From: Lachnospiraceae bacterium
Lineage (GTDB): Bacteria; Bacillota; Clostridia; Lachnospirales; Lachnospiraceae
Assembly (NCBI GenBank): GCA_021200695.1
Contig: JAJQGF010000335.1
Location: 1-38,344 of the forward strand
Reading direction: 5' to 3'
DNA length: 38,344 nucleotides
A model generated the notes under the pieces. The model did no database searches. It saw only the letters and a list, made by a program, of their open reading frames with translations, and was not told where the DNA came from. Positions 26,510 to 36,393 of the stretch are shown piece after piece; within the stretch, counting starts at the first letter, position 1, and each line of letters starts with the position of its first letter. The position numbers were made by a program, and so were the translations under genes.

Positions 26510-27859
26510 TTAAAACATGATATCCTGAATTAATGCCGCCAGCTTTACAGCTTCATTCTGAATAACCTCCTGTTCCTTTCCCTCAATCATAACCCGGACA
26601 AGCGGTTCAGTTCCCGAGGGTCTTATAAGCACTCTGCCCTCGCCTGCAAACCTTCTCTCAAGCTCGTCTATGGCAGCTGCTATTTCAGGATACTCCATAT
26701 ATTTTTCTTTTTTGTGATTCGCAACATTTGCATTTACAAGCGCCTGTGGAAGCACCTCCATAATGCCCGCCAGCTCAGACAGACTCTTACCCGTCTCCAC
26801 CATAACCTGTAAAAGGTGAAGTGCAGAAAGAAGTCCGTCGCCTGTCGTATTCTCGTCAAGGAAAATTATATGTCCGGACTGTTCACCGCCCAGACTTGCG
26901 CCTATCTCCTTCATTCTTTCGAGCACATATCTGTCGCCAACCTTTGTTCTTTCCAGTTTTATTCCACATTTTTCGCACATAATGGAAAATCCAAGATTAC
27001 TCATCACTGTGGCAACTATAGTATTATTTTTAAGCCTTCCCTTATCCTTAAGATAGCTTCCGACCACAGCCATAATCCTGTCTCCGTCAACAATATTGCC
27101 ATTCTCGTCAACGGCAAGAAGTCTGTCTGCATCACCGTCAAACGCAAGGCCAACTGCTGCTTTCTCATAGACTACTCTTGCCTGAAGCTCCTGCATATGC
27201 GTTGAACCGCAGTTTGCATTGATATTAGTGCCATCCGGGCTGTTGTGTATAGCCACCACATTCGCCCCCAGCTCCTTCAGCGTCTCAACGGATGTATAAA
27301 ACGAGGCTCCCTCAGCGCAGTCTACCACTATTTTCATCCCATTAAGCTCAATATTCACAGAGCGCATCGCGTGATTAATATACTCCTCCCTTGCGTCCGT
27401 GCGGAGTTTTATTTTTCCCACACCCGGGCCTATCGGGAACTTCACGCCTGACATTCCGTTCCTTATCAGCGCCTCGATTTCATCCTCCAAATCATCCGGC
27501 AGCTTATATCCGTCTCCGTCAAAAAATTTAATTCCATTAAATTCCACGGGATTGTGAGAGGCTGAAATCACAACACCTGCATCAACCTTATATTTCTGTG
27601 TTAGATATGCTACCGCAGGAGTCGGCATAACCCCGACATATACACAGTTTGCGCCTACAGAGCATGCGCCTGCCATAAGCGCATTAGCAAGCATATCACC
27701 CGAAATCCTGGTGTCGCATCCGACCATTATTGTCGGTTTATGTTCTTTTTCCTTTGTGAGTACGTATGCACCCGCCTGCCCCAGCTGCATAGCAAGCACA
27801 GGTGTCAATTCCTCATTGGCAATTCCTCTGACGCCATCTGTTCCAAATAATCTGGACAT
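26510..27859 (-). CDS. glmM: Phosphoglucosamine mutase
   Basis: MSRLFGTDGVRGIANEELTP, VISASHNPVEFNGIKFFDGDGYKL, DGDADRLLAVDE, RPSGTEPLVRVMIEG. Confidence 0.96.
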   Translation of the reverse strand: MSRLFGTDGVRGIANEELTPVLAMQLGQAGAYVLTKEKEHKPTIMVGCDTRISGDMLANALMAGACSVGANCVYVGVMPTPAVAYLTQKYKVDAGVVISASHNPVEFNGIKFFDGDGYKLPDDLEDEIEALIRNGMSGVKFPIGPGVGKIKLRTDAREEYINHAMRSVNIELNGMKIVVDCAEGASFYTSVETLKELGANVVAIHNSPDGTNINANCGSTHMQELQARVVYEKAAVGLAFDGDADRLLAVDENGNIVDGDRIMAVVGSYLKDKGRLKNNTIVATVMSNLGFSIMCEKCGIKLERTKVGDRYVLERMKEIGASLGGEQSGHIIFLDENTTGDGLLSALHLLQVMVETGKSLSELAGIMEVLPQALVNANVANHKKEKYMEYPEIAAAIDELERRFAGEGRVLIRPSGTEPLVRVMIEGKEQEVIQNEAVKLAALIQDIMF

Positions 27860-27892
27860 AATTCCTCTTTTCTGCCATATTATCAGGCATTT

Positions 27893-29170
27893 TTAATCTT
27901 CTGCCGCACGTATCTGCACATGCACAACTACATCCTCAGCAATAACTATATCTTCATCTAATGTAATGCCTGCCGACATATAATAAGAGCCCTGACTGAG
28001 TGCAGAAATATCCTGCTCCTCCATCCATTCGGATATGTCTATAACCCCCTTGATTTCGGATTCCTGAAGAGAATTCACCATATCCCCCAGACCCTTTACC
28101 TGAAGCTCATATTCCTCAGTGTCGTCTATCAGTATCGCCTCAAAGCCCTCAGGAATATTTGTAAAGCTTATATTAGACGCAGCTATCATCAGACTTCTGT
28201 CCACAACAGGCTCTATATATACGGTAACCTCGACTTCTCCGTCAAAATCTGAATCCGCAAGCTTTACATTACCCGTTATATAGTCGCTTATATCTACAGT
28301 CTGAACTACATTCTCCTCTGCATCTGTAATATCCACAGCTTCTGCAGGTATTGAAATACTGCTTACATTTGAAAGCGCTGAGCTGCTTCCTGCAATTTTA
28401 ACCGTAGAAGGAGACGCTTCCACAACTCCGGTCGTCATATAGCCGTTCGCAGGCTCGCCCTCATAATCAATTTCTATAGGTACCTCCTTAGTTGCAAGCA
28501 CCTCCACAGAAACCTTTGCATAGTCAGTCTGCTTATCTATATTTTCCTGTGTAATCACATTTCCGTCCTTATCGTAGAGCTTTATCTCCATATTTGCCGA
28601 AAGGCTGCTGGAAGCTCCCTCCACATTAATGTCAACCTTAGCGGCCGAGACTGTCTCCACCGCAGACTTGGGACCGGATATTTCAAGCATATTCTGGTCA
28701 AGGGTTATATTTCCAAGAATATAACCGTCCTCCACCTCACCTACAATATTGTATCTGAGGGACACATACTTGCTTGCTTTATCCTCCACACTTAATTTGA
28801 CCACATCATGATTTCCCGTTATCTCTACAGACTCATCATCAGCATTCTGTATATAATATGTTATTGCTATGGTATTGATATCCGTCAGCTTGCTCATATC
28901 TGCTTCCGCAATAATATCGCTGCTTCTAATCTCAGTAACAACACTTCTCGGCGCACGCACCGTAACCTTTACCGTATCGGTATCCTCCAACACCTCATAT
29001 ACCTTATTCTCAGCATCAAGCAGCTCCGTATTTGTAAGATTAACGGTTATATTGCCAAAAGATTTTGAATCAGTCGGGTCCTCTATCTGTATAATCAAAA
29101 TCCAGATTGTCGCGGCAAGAAAGAGGGAGGTAAGCTTCAATATCCAATTATGAAATAGTTTATTCTTCAT
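27893..29170 (-). CDS. cdaR: YbbR-domain protein (CdaR-like)
   Basis: N-terminal TM plus repeated YbbR-type segments; located between cdaA and glmM as in the conserved cdaA-cdaR-glmM operon. Confidence 0.88.
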   Translation of the reverse strand: MKNKLFHNWILKLTSLFLAATIWILIIQIEDPTDSKSFGNITVNLTNTELLDAENKVYEVLEDTDTVKVTVRAPRSVVTEIRSSDIIAEADMSKLTDINTIAITYYIQNADDESVEITGNHDVVKLSVEDKASKYVSLRYNIVGEVEDGYILGNITLDQNMLEISGPKSAVETVSAAKVDINVEGASSSLSANMEIKLYDKDGNVITQENIDKQTDYAKVSVEVLATKEVPIEIDYEGEPANGYMTTGVVEASPSTVKIAGSSSALSNVSSISIPAEAVDITDAEENVVQTVDISDYITGNVKLADSDFDGEVEVTVYIEPVVDRSLMIAASNISFTNIPEGFEAILIDDTEEYELQVKGLGDMVNSLQESEIKGVIDISEWMEEQDISALSQGSYYMSAGITLDEDIVIAEDVVVHVQIRAAED

Positions 29171-29171
29171 T

Positions 29172-30038
29172 CTATGAACGGCTCCTTCCCTTCCATTTTC
29201 TGTTGTTTTTGCTCTTATCCTCCGACTCCCCTATCATTATCTCACGTATTTTTTCCCTGAGCTCATCAGCGTTAAGATTTCTTTCAAGCGCACCCTCATA
29301 AGCAATGCTTACCTTACCCGTTTCCTCTGAAACAATTATGGTAAGAGAATCCGTAACCTCTGAAATTCCTACTCCTGCCCTATGTCTGGTTCCCAGCTCC
29401 TTGCTCAGGCCGGTATTGTCTGACAAGGGCAGATAACAGGTTGCCGAGGTTATGCGGTTGCCGCGTACAATAACAGCACCGTCGTGAAGCGGTGTATTAT
29501 GCTCAAAAATATTTATTAAAAGCTGGCTGCTTACAATTCCGTCCACATCTATTCCGGTTCTCTCATAGTCTCTTAAGGACTCATTTCTCTCAAGCACTAT
29601 CAGAGCTCCCGTTCGTGCCTTTCCCATTTCAAAGGAAGCCTTTACCATCTCCACAATGGTTTTCTCGGAAATTATCTCCTCCTCCCGCCGTCCGGCATCA
29701 AACGGAAGAACGGATGTGATAATATTCTTCTTTCCCAGCTCCTCCAATGCCTTTCTGAGCTCGGGCTGCATCACAATTATCAAGGCTATCGCCGCAAAGC
29801 TGAGAACATTTTTAGCTATCCAGAGAATTGTAGACATATTTAAAATATCAGCAATCAAAAGAAATGCACAGATTACTATTATGCCCTTAAGCAGCGCCCA
29901 CGCTCTTGTGCTCTTCATCCATACTAAAATATAATACAACAAAATGGCAATAATAAGAATTTCCACAACATCCATAAAATCCATTGTTGTTCTATATGTG
30001 CTGAAATTTTTTAAATAATTTAATATCTGTTCACGCAT
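29172..30038 (-). CDS. cdaA: Diadenylate cyclase
   Basis: Three N-terminal TM helices; LHDGAVIVRGNRITSATCYLPLSDNTGLSKELGTRHRAGVGISEVTDSLTIIVSEETGKVSIA (DGA and RHR DAC motifs). Confidence 0.95.
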   Translation of the reverse strand: MREQILNYLKNFSTYRTTMDFMDVVEILIIAILLYYILVWMKSTRAWALLKGIIVICAFLLIADILNMSTILWIAKNVLSFAAIALIIVMQPELRKALEELGKKNIITSVLPFDAGRREEEIISEKTIVEMVKASFEMGKARTGALIVLERNESLRDYERTGIDVDGIVSSQLLINIFEHNTPLHDGAVIVRGNRITSATCYLPLSDNTGLSKELGTRHRAGVGISEVTDSLTIIVSEETGKVSIAYEGALERNLNADELREKIREIMIGESEDKSKNNRKWKGRSRS

Positions 30039-30076
30039 ACCACTCCGCTACCTGTTTCCAATACAATCAAGACGTC

Positions 30077-31159
30077 TTAAAACAACTCTTCAAAATCATC
30101 ATCATTATCACTGCCAATCGTAACGCTCTTACCTGTGCCTCTTCTGTAGCCCCTGGTATTATCATAATCCCTTGTACGCGAAGCTCCCCTCGGCGCCGAA
30201 GTTCTCTCAGTGGTTACATTCCTTCCACCTGAGCGTTGTGTGTTGATGCGTTTTACCGTCTTGGTCTGAGCCGTCACTGTCATCTTGGGTACTGCCTTAA
30301 CGTAGTAATAATACTCATCATCCTCAAACTGTACCTTCTCAGTGCGGCTGTAATCCACACAAAACCGGAAAAATTCTATAACCTTTGCCGCCAAAAATGT
30401 TACTATCGCACCAATCAGCACATTAAGCACTGACAGATTTGTGTCATAAAGCAAATCTCCGACAAGCAGTATCACAAGATTTACCATTATACCTGCCGCT
30501 ATCGCTATTGTCCATGAGTAATCCATAGACATCCTTCTTATCATATATACCACCAAAACGGTGACGGTAAATGCCACCAGCGTAATCATCATCTGCCGGT
30601 TTCCCAATATACCGTCTATAATAAGCCTTATCCTGGCAACAGCTTCATCATCGCCCATAGTATTTATAGCGGCTGAATTGCCTGTAACCGTATACAGCAG
30701 GTAATATATGATAACGCCGCACCCCACCGATACCGCAGATGCCGGCCCTCCAATAAGTCCCATTGCAACCGGTATTATATAGGGGAGCTTATATATACAA
30801 AAAAGCGGTGTGAGCAGCACCACTATGGAATCCTTAGGGCAGAAGCGCAGATATAAAAGAAACATCAGCATATAAACGGCAAAGCCTACAAGCGCCACCT
30901 CCACGGAAAGCGCATACATATGCATAAGCGATACCAGCGCCGCCAGAAAAACCATGACCCCAACAGGCAGAAATGAACACAAAAGCGCAATTATAAGCAC
31001 AACTGCAATATTATCTATTCCTGTCATGTACCCCAGCCTGCTGTTTATGGAATTGAAAACCACAAATGCCAGAATAAACTTTATGATTGGAAGAATAAAT
31101 ACCTCATTCCTGCTGTAAAACAGCTTGAGTTTTTCTCTTAATTCCAGTAAATCAGTCAT
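30077..31159 (-). CDS. Uncharacterised polytopic membrane protein with disordered basic/acidic C-terminal tail
   Basis: About ten hydrophobic segments then FEDDEYYYYVKAVPKM...RSGGRNVTTERTSAPRGASRTRDYDNTRGYRRGTGKSVTIGSDNDDDFEELF. Confidence 0.65.
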   Translation of the reverse strand: MTDLLELREKLKLFYSRNEVFILPIIKFILAFVVFNSINSRLGYMTGIDNIAVVLIIALLCSFLPVGVMVFLAALVSLMHMYALSVEVALVGFAVYMLMFLLYLRFCPKDSIVVLLTPLFCIYKLPYIIPVAMGLIGGPASAVSVGCGVIIYYLLYTVTGNSAAINTMGDDEAVARIRLIIDGILGNRQMMITLVAFTVTVLVVYMIRRMSMDYSWTIAIAAGIMVNLVILLVGDLLYDTNLSVLNVLIGAIVTFLAAKVIEFFRFCVDYSRTEKVQFEDDEYYYYVKAVPKMTVTAQTKTVKRINTQRSGGRNVTTERTSAPRGASRTRDYDNTRGYRRGTGKSVTIGSDNDDDFEELF

Positions 31160-31188
31160 ACTTTCCTCCGAATTATTTCCCTATACGC

Positions 31189-31575
31189 CTATTCACTGTA
31201 TAGGGAATTTAATTTCTTAAGGTTGTGATAATAAAGCTTCAGGCTCTTTTTAGCCTTTGAATACTTATATGCGCACACCCCATAGCATGCGGCACTGTAT
31301 ACCACAACAAGCCCCGCATATAACAGCAGTGCGTTTTTTGCAAATGTAACCAAATCCATTTTGTAAATATCCTGCATAAATGTCTCAAAATCATAAAAAA
31401 TGAATAAGGCAAACAATACCCCGAAGGATATTGTTGCACAGACAACCGCCTTTAGCACCTGAACAGCTATGTAGTCACTGCGGAAATATCTGCCGATGGC
31501 CATATTCTTCCTGCCTTCATGCTCCTCATATGAAGCCATTTTAGTCATCAGTATGATACGCTCTTCATTCAGCAT
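31189..31575 (-). CDS. Uncharacterised small membrane protein
   Basis: Two hydrophobic helices; RBS GGAGG before ATG at 31575. Confidence 0.65.
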   Translation of the reverse strand: MLNEERIILMTKMASYEEHEGRKNMAIGRYFRSDYIAVQVLKAVVCATISFGVLFALFIFYDFETFMQDIYKMDLVTFAKNALLLYAGLVVVYSAACYGVCAYKYSKAKKSLKLYYHNLKKLNSLYSE

Positions 31576-31598
31576 ATATTACCTCCATAACCTTCACT

Positions 31599-32012
31599 TT
31601 ATAAAAATCTCATCTTTGCGCCCGAGCCGTCAGTCTTATTACGCGGAGGCGCCACATGTCCGGTGGGCTGGTTGCCCTTTAAAACATTCTTAAAGCCATT
31701 TGTCATTTCAAGCTTGCATTTATCACAGTATCTTCCGCTTCTTATGGGAGCGCCGCAGCTCTCACAGTTAAGGAAAATAGGAGAGTTCTCAGTAATTTCA
31801 AGCCTATCCTCCCTAAGCCACTGTCTTATCTGCGAGGCCTCAACATCACATTCCTCAGAAACCTCGGGTATACCCACACCCGGATTGGCGCGTATATACT
31901 CCTTTACCTCGTTAAACTTTATTTCCATCTTTTCCCTGCACGGCTGGCAGAGACACGCGCCCGCAACATAGTTAAAAATACGTCCACAGCTTTTACAGTT
32001 TCTAATATTCAT
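31599..32012 (-). CDS. YvyF-like flagellar-operon zinc-ribbon protein (TIGR03826-like)
   Basis: MNIRNCKSCGRIFNYVAGACLCQPCREKMEIKFNEVKEYIRANPGVGIPEVSEECDVEASQIRQWLREDRLEI...CESCGAPIRSGRYCDKC. Confidence 0.82.
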   Translation of the reverse strand: MNIRNCKSCGRIFNYVAGACLCQPCREKMEIKFNEVKEYIRANPGVGIPEVSEECDVEASQIRQWLREDRLEITENSPIFLNCESCGAPIRSGRYCDKCKLEMTNGFKNVLKGNQPTGHVAPPRNKTDGSGAKMRFL

Positions 32013-32054
32013 AGTTTACCTCTCTTCCGCAAAAAATATCGGTTTTAAGCTTCA

Positions 32055-32786
32055 CTACATTCCCTGACCACAGGCAAGCGTAATAAAATAAATATTTTTT
32101 ACTCCGGCCTTCCTAAGCACAGCCGCGGCTTCGTCTATCGTACTGCCTGTAGTGTATATGTCGTCTATTATTAGAATCGTATCTAATTTTACATCATTTT
32201 GAGCTATAATAAAAGCCTTTTTCAAATTATTTTGCCGTTCAACAGGATTTTGCAGCTTTAAAGGCTTCGTATTCTTCACCCTGCGCAGTAATTTTTTGTA
32301 AACCGGTATGCCGGAATACCCTGAAACTGCCTCTGCAATAAGCTCCGCCTGATTGTATCCGCGCTTTTTTCTCCTGCTTTTGTGAAGGGGAATCGGAACA
32401 AGTGCGTCAGGAGATACCTCTCTGATAAAATCCCCCAGATACCGGAATATTTCTTCCCCAAAGAAATCTGCATACTCTGCCCTTCCACCATACTTAAAAC
32501 GATAAATTGCCTCCGCCACACTGTCATATTCATACAGGGCTCTGCCTCTTATATAATTATGCTGCCTCCGCCGACAGTCTTCGCAGTATTCTCCCTGTTT
32601 TCTTAATTTTTTCCCGCACCTCATGCACCATGGCGGCGATATAAGCTTCAGCCTTCCCATACACCGCAGGCATATTTTTTCACCATAGGGAACGACTATT
32701 CCGTCACAGATTGGACAGCGCAGCGGAAAAAGCCACTGCATAATTATTTTTGCAGCTTTGTCAAAAAATTTCAGCATATTTCGCAT
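32055..32786 (-). CDS. comFC: ComF family phosphoribosyltransferase
   Basis: Zinc-binding Cys pairs CPICDG...CLRC...CMRCGK...CEDC; DALVPIPLHKSRRKKRGYNQAELIAEAVS; ILIIDDIYTTGSTIDEAAAVLR. Confidence 0.9.
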   Translation of the reverse strand: MRNMLKFFDKAAKIIMQWLFPLRCPICDGIVVPYGEKICLRCMGRLKLISPPWCMRCGKKLRKQGEYCEDCRRRQHNYIRGRALYEYDSVAEAIYRFKYGGRAEYADFFGEEIFRYLGDFIREVSPDALVPIPLHKSRRKKRGYNQAELIAEAVSGYSGIPVYKKLLRRVKNTKPLKLQNPVERQNNLKKAFIIAQNDVKLDTILIIDDIYTTGSTIDEAAAVLRKAGVKNIYFITLACGQGM

Positions 32787-34990
32787 ATTCGTTCAACCAG
32801 CGCTGTATAACGTGTGTTTTCGTTTACATTATCAATCATAGACCTGACTGTTTCGCTGCTGCCCAGAATGGTTACGCAGCTTTTAGCCCGGGTAATTCCC
32901 GTATATAACAGGTTTCTGTTAAACAGCATTTTTGGCCCTCCTAAGAGCGGCATTACTACCGCAGGATATTCGCTGCCCTGAGATTTGTGAATCGTTATTG
33001 CATAGGACAGCTCAAGCTCGTCCAGCATTGAAAACGGATATGTCACCCTGCGCTGCTCGTCAAACTCAACAACAACAGTTTCCGACGTTTCATTTATCTC
33101 AAGCAGCCTTCCCATATCGCCGTTAAATATTCCGACTCCCTTGTCCACAGGTATTCCATAACGGCTGACCACCTCCCACTCAAGCTGGTAATTATTGCGT
33201 ATCTGCATTACCTTGTCTCCCTCGCGGTAAACCGTATTTCCCGATATGTGTTCTTTTTTGTCCTTATTCGAAGGATTGAGATAACGCTGCAATATACCGT
33301 TAAGCGTCTCACAGCCAAGATATCCTTTTCTCATAGGTGTCAGCACCTGTATATCATAGGGTGTCGCATTGACATATGGTGGCAGCTTGTCTCTTACAAG
33401 CTGCACCAGATGTTTATATATGACGTTTATGTCATTTCGCTCCAAATGAAAGAAATCCTTAGATTTATTGTCAAGTGCAATCTGCTCGCCATTGTTTATC
33501 CTATGTGCATTGACAACAATGTCACTTTTCCCTGCCTGCCGGAATATCTTCTTAAGTATAACGGTATGAAACCTTCCGCTGTCTATTAAATCCCTGAGCA
33601 CCTGCCCGGGGCCCACGCTTGGAAGCTGATTTACATCCCCGACCAATACAAGTCTTGTTCCCGGGACAACCGCCCTTAACAGTGCCTGAAAAAGCTGTAT
33701 GTCTACCATTGACATCTCATCAATTATTATTACATCCGCCTCCAGCGGATTCTCCTCGTTGCGTTCAAAGCCTGCCTTTTCCGGATTTCCTCCCTCAAGC
33801 GCGCTGTTAAGCTCAAGCAGCCTGTGTATGGTTTTTGCCTCAAAGCCGGTTGCCTCCGACATCCTTTTAGCCGCACGTCCCGTTGGTGCCGCAAGATATA
33901 TATCCATACCTTCGCTTTCAAAATAACGTATTATCATGTTAATAGTAGTGGTTTTCCCGGTACCCGGCCCTCCCGAAAGAATAAATACTCCATTTTTTAT
34001 ACATTCCATCACGGCATTCATCTGAAGCTCATCAAATTCCATTTTAAGCTCATCTGTCAGCGTCTCCAGCCTGCCTTTGACAGCCGCCTGCTGCGAGGGC
34101 AGCAGCTCCTCCTGTAGGCTCAGATTGATTTCGTCAAGCATTCTTGCACAGTTTAATTCTGCATAATAATAAACAGATGAAAAAACCTTGTCGCCCTTAA
34201 TAACAAGCTTTTTGTCCATCATAAGATTATCCATCTGAGCGCGGATATTCTCAGTGCCAACCCCCAGCAGACTCTGCGCTCTTTCAAGCAGCAGCGGCAT
34301 TGGAAGATAACAGTGTCCCTCACCTACCGCCTGCAAAAGCGTATAAAGTATACCGCTTCGTATACGGTAATCAGAATCTGCATTTATCCCGATTTTTGAA
34401 GCAATATCATCGGCCATCTTAAAGCCAATTCCATTTATGTCCTCCGCAAGTCTGTAAGGATTCTCTCTCATTATCCCATAGAGCGCCTGACCATATCTCT
34501 CAAATATTTTAACCGACAAAGCATTCGACAGCCCATACTGCTGAAGGTAAATTAGCGCCTCACGCATATCTTTCTTCTCTTCAAGCTGTACGGCAATCTC
34601 CATAGCTTTTCTCTGGCTGATACCCTTTATCTCTGCAAGCCTCTCCGGCTCCTCCTCAATTATGCGAAGTGTGTCATCACCGAATTTCCTTACTATACGT
34701 GACGCAAGCGCCGCCCCAACTCCCTTTATTGCGCCGGAGCCGAGATATCTTTCTATTCCCTCCTTGTCCTCCGGCACTACTACCCTGTAAGTATTTATTT
34801 TAAATTGCCTTCCGTACACAGGATGCTCAATATATTCTCCCTGCGCCTCGATATTTTCGCCCTGCTCAAGACTCCTGCACATTCCCACACAGGTCGTCTC
34901 TTCCCCATCATTTATAAGGTTAAGCACGGTATATCCGTTTTCTGCATTCTGAAAAATGATATGCTCAACATATCCCGTCAATACTTCCAT
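32771..34990 (-). CDS. recD2: ATP-dependent RecD-like (RecD2) DNA helicase
   Basis: FILSGGPGTGKTTTINMIIRYF Walker A, IIDEMSMVD Walker B, SYAITIHKSQGSEYPAVVMPL, N-terminal HhH region. Confidence 0.95.
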   Translation of the reverse strand: MEVLTGYVEHIIFQNAENGYTVLNLINDGEETTCVGMCRSLEQGENIEAQGEYIEHPVYGRQFKINTYRVVVPEDKEGIERYLGSGAIKGVGAALASRIVRKFGDDTLRIIEEEPERLAEIKGISQRKAMEIAVQLEEKKDMREALIYLQQYGLSNALSVKIFERYGQALYGIMRENPYRLAEDINGIGFKMADDIASKIGINADSDYRIRSGILYTLLQAVGEGHCYLPMPLLLERAQSLLGVGTENIRAQMDNLMMDKKLVIKGDKVFSSVYYYAELNCARMLDEINLSLQEELLPSQQAAVKGRLETLTDELKMEFDELQMNAVMECIKNGVFILSGGPGTGKTTTINMIIRYFESEGMDIYLAAPTGRAAKRMSEATGFEAKTIHRLLELNSALEGGNPEKAGFERNEENPLEADVIIIDEMSMVDIQLFQALLRAVVPGTRLVLVGDVNQLPSVGPGQVLRDLIDSGRFHTVILKKIFRQAGKSDIVVNAHRINNGEQIALDNKSKDFFHLERNDINVIYKHLVQLVRDKLPPYVNATPYDIQVLTPMRKGYLGCETLNGILQRYLNPSNKDKKEHISGNTVYREGDKVMQIRNNYQLEWEVVSRYGIPVDKGVGIFNGDMGRLLEINETSETVVVEFDEQRRVTYPFSMLDELELSYAITIHKSQGSEYPAVVMPLLGGPKMLFNRNLLYTGITRAKSCVTILGSSETVRSMIDNVNENTRYTALVERICEIC

Positions 34991-35021
34991 ATCTTTATTC
35001 CTTCGACAAATTACTGTTTTA

Positions 35022-35027
35022 ATTATA
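35022..35027 (-). promoter_or_regulatory. Putative -10 element of recD2 promoter
   Basis: Minus strand TATAAT 32 nt upstream of the ATG; -35 weak (TCGAAT). Confidence 0.4.
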
Positions 35028-35079
35028 CCTTTTTTGTGAAATAAATTCGATAGAAAAAGAAAAAATCATATAAGAATCA

Positions 35080-35110
35080 GAGAAAAGCGGCAGCCGTCTA
35101 AACTGCCGCT
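35080..35110 (-). terminator. Intrinsic terminator of the mreB-flagellar gene cluster
   Basis: Minus strand AGCGGCAG-TTTAGACGG-CTGCCGCT followed by TTTCTCT. Confidence 0.7.
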
Positions 35111-35138
35111 CTAAATTCAAATTATTATTTTAATGCTT

Positions 35139-35552
35139 TTACAATTCCTCTATAGCCGCCTCCGCAGCTGTCGTCTCTATTGCCGCTTCAGAAATCTGCG
35201 TTATATCAGTGCCCAGATTTCTCTGCATCTGCTCATACAGCATCTGCGCAAGTCCAAGACTGCTCTGCTCTGTAGATTCGGATGCAATCTCCTGAAGCAT
35301 CTCATCCTTAAAATAATCGACGAGCTGACTTGTAGATGAATCACTGTCCTCGTCCTCAGGGATGGTCTTCTCCATCTCCTTGAATACCTGTTCAAGAAAA
35401 TATGCTTCAAATTGTTTGCAGACATCCATGAGTTCATCGTCAGTCGCACTCGTGTAATCTGAAGATAACTTGTCCTGCAGCTCTGTAGCAGACTGATTTG
35501 CTGCTGTGGTATACACGTCGCTGTACAAAGATGTAATACTACTTATATCCAT
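35139..35552 (-). CDS. Flagellar rod-binding protein (FlgJ N-terminal-like, no muramidase domain)
   Basis: DELMDVCKQFEAYFLEQVFKEMEKTIPEDE...LVDYFKDEMLQEIASE, position after flgF/flgG-like genes. Confidence 0.8.
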   Translation of the reverse strand: MDISSITSLYSDVYTTAANQSATELQDKLSSDYTSATDDELMDVCKQFEAYFLEQVFKEMEKTIPEDEDSDSSTSQLVDYFKDEMLQEIASESTEQSSLGLAQMLYEQMQRNLGTDITQISEAAIETTAAEAAIEEL

Positions 35553-35566
35553 ATTTACCCTCCTTA

Positions 35567-36382
35567 TTAACGAAGATTATTTGCCTGCTGAAGCATTTCG
35601 TCCGATGCGGTAATAGCCTTTGAGTTAAGCTCGTATGCCCGCTGTGTCGTAATCATATTAACCATCTCGTCAACCACCTGGACATTAGAGCCCTCAAGGT
35701 AGCCCTGAATCACACTGCTCTTATCCAGATTATCATTTGTGGCTTCATTTATCGGCTCTCCGCTTGCAGCTGTCTGGGCATAGCGGCTGTCGCTTAACCT
35801 TTCAAGTCCGTTTGGATTGCTAAACTGATATACGCCTATAGTAATTCCAAGCGACTGCGGATTGTTGTTGCCGTCAGGATAGCAAAGAGTTCCGTCCGAA
35901 GTCACGGTAATGTTGCTTACCGTATACACCGAGCTGAGAATAATCGGATTCCCCTCCGTGTCAAGCACAGGCTCGCCGTCAGATGTCGCAAGCATGCTTC
36001 CCCCGTTTGATGCCGTTGTAAAATTAAAATTACCGTTTCTTGTATAATATGTATTTCCGTCAGAGCCCCTGATTGCAAAGAAGCCTTTTCCATCAATTGC
36101 AAATGCAGTATCGCTGTCGTTTGCAATCAGATTACCCTCTTTAAACACTGAGGTTATCGATGCATTGCGCACACCTAAGCCTACCTGGGCGCTGCTTGGC
36201 TTCTCGTCACCATTTGCAGATGTAGTTTTGGTCTGAATCGTCTGATACAAAAGGCTCTTAAATTCATTCTGTTCAGTCTTATATCCTGTTGTATTAACAT
36301 TTGCAAGATTATTGGCAATAGTGTCCAAATTAGTCTGCTGTGCCAGCATTCCTGTTGCTGCCGTCCATAAACTGCGTACCAT
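35567..36382 (-). CDS. Flagellar hook-basal body rod protein (FlgG/FlhP-like)
   Basis: MVRSLWTAATGMLAQQTNLDTIANNLANVNTTGYK; C-terminal YLEGSNVQVVDEMVNMITTQRAYELNSKAI. Confidence 0.92.
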   Translation of the reverse strand: MVRSLWTAATGMLAQQTNLDTIANNLANVNTTGYKTEQNEFKSLLYQTIQTKTTSANGDEKPSSAQVGLGVRNASITSVFKEGNLIANDSDTAFAIDGKGFFAIRGSDGNTYYTRNGNFNFTTASNGGSMLATSDGEPVLDTEGNPIILSSVYTVSNITVTSDGTLCYPDGNNNPQSLGITIGVYQFSNPNGLERLSDSRYAQTAASGEPINEATNDNLDKSSVIQGYLEGSNVQVVDEMVNMITTQRAYELNSKAITASDEMLQQANNLR

Positions 36383-36393
36383 ATCTTACCTCC

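Noticed and set aside
26490-26512. GCCTT/AAGGC short stem after glmM
   Set aside because: 5-bp stem with no U-tract; too weak to call a terminator.
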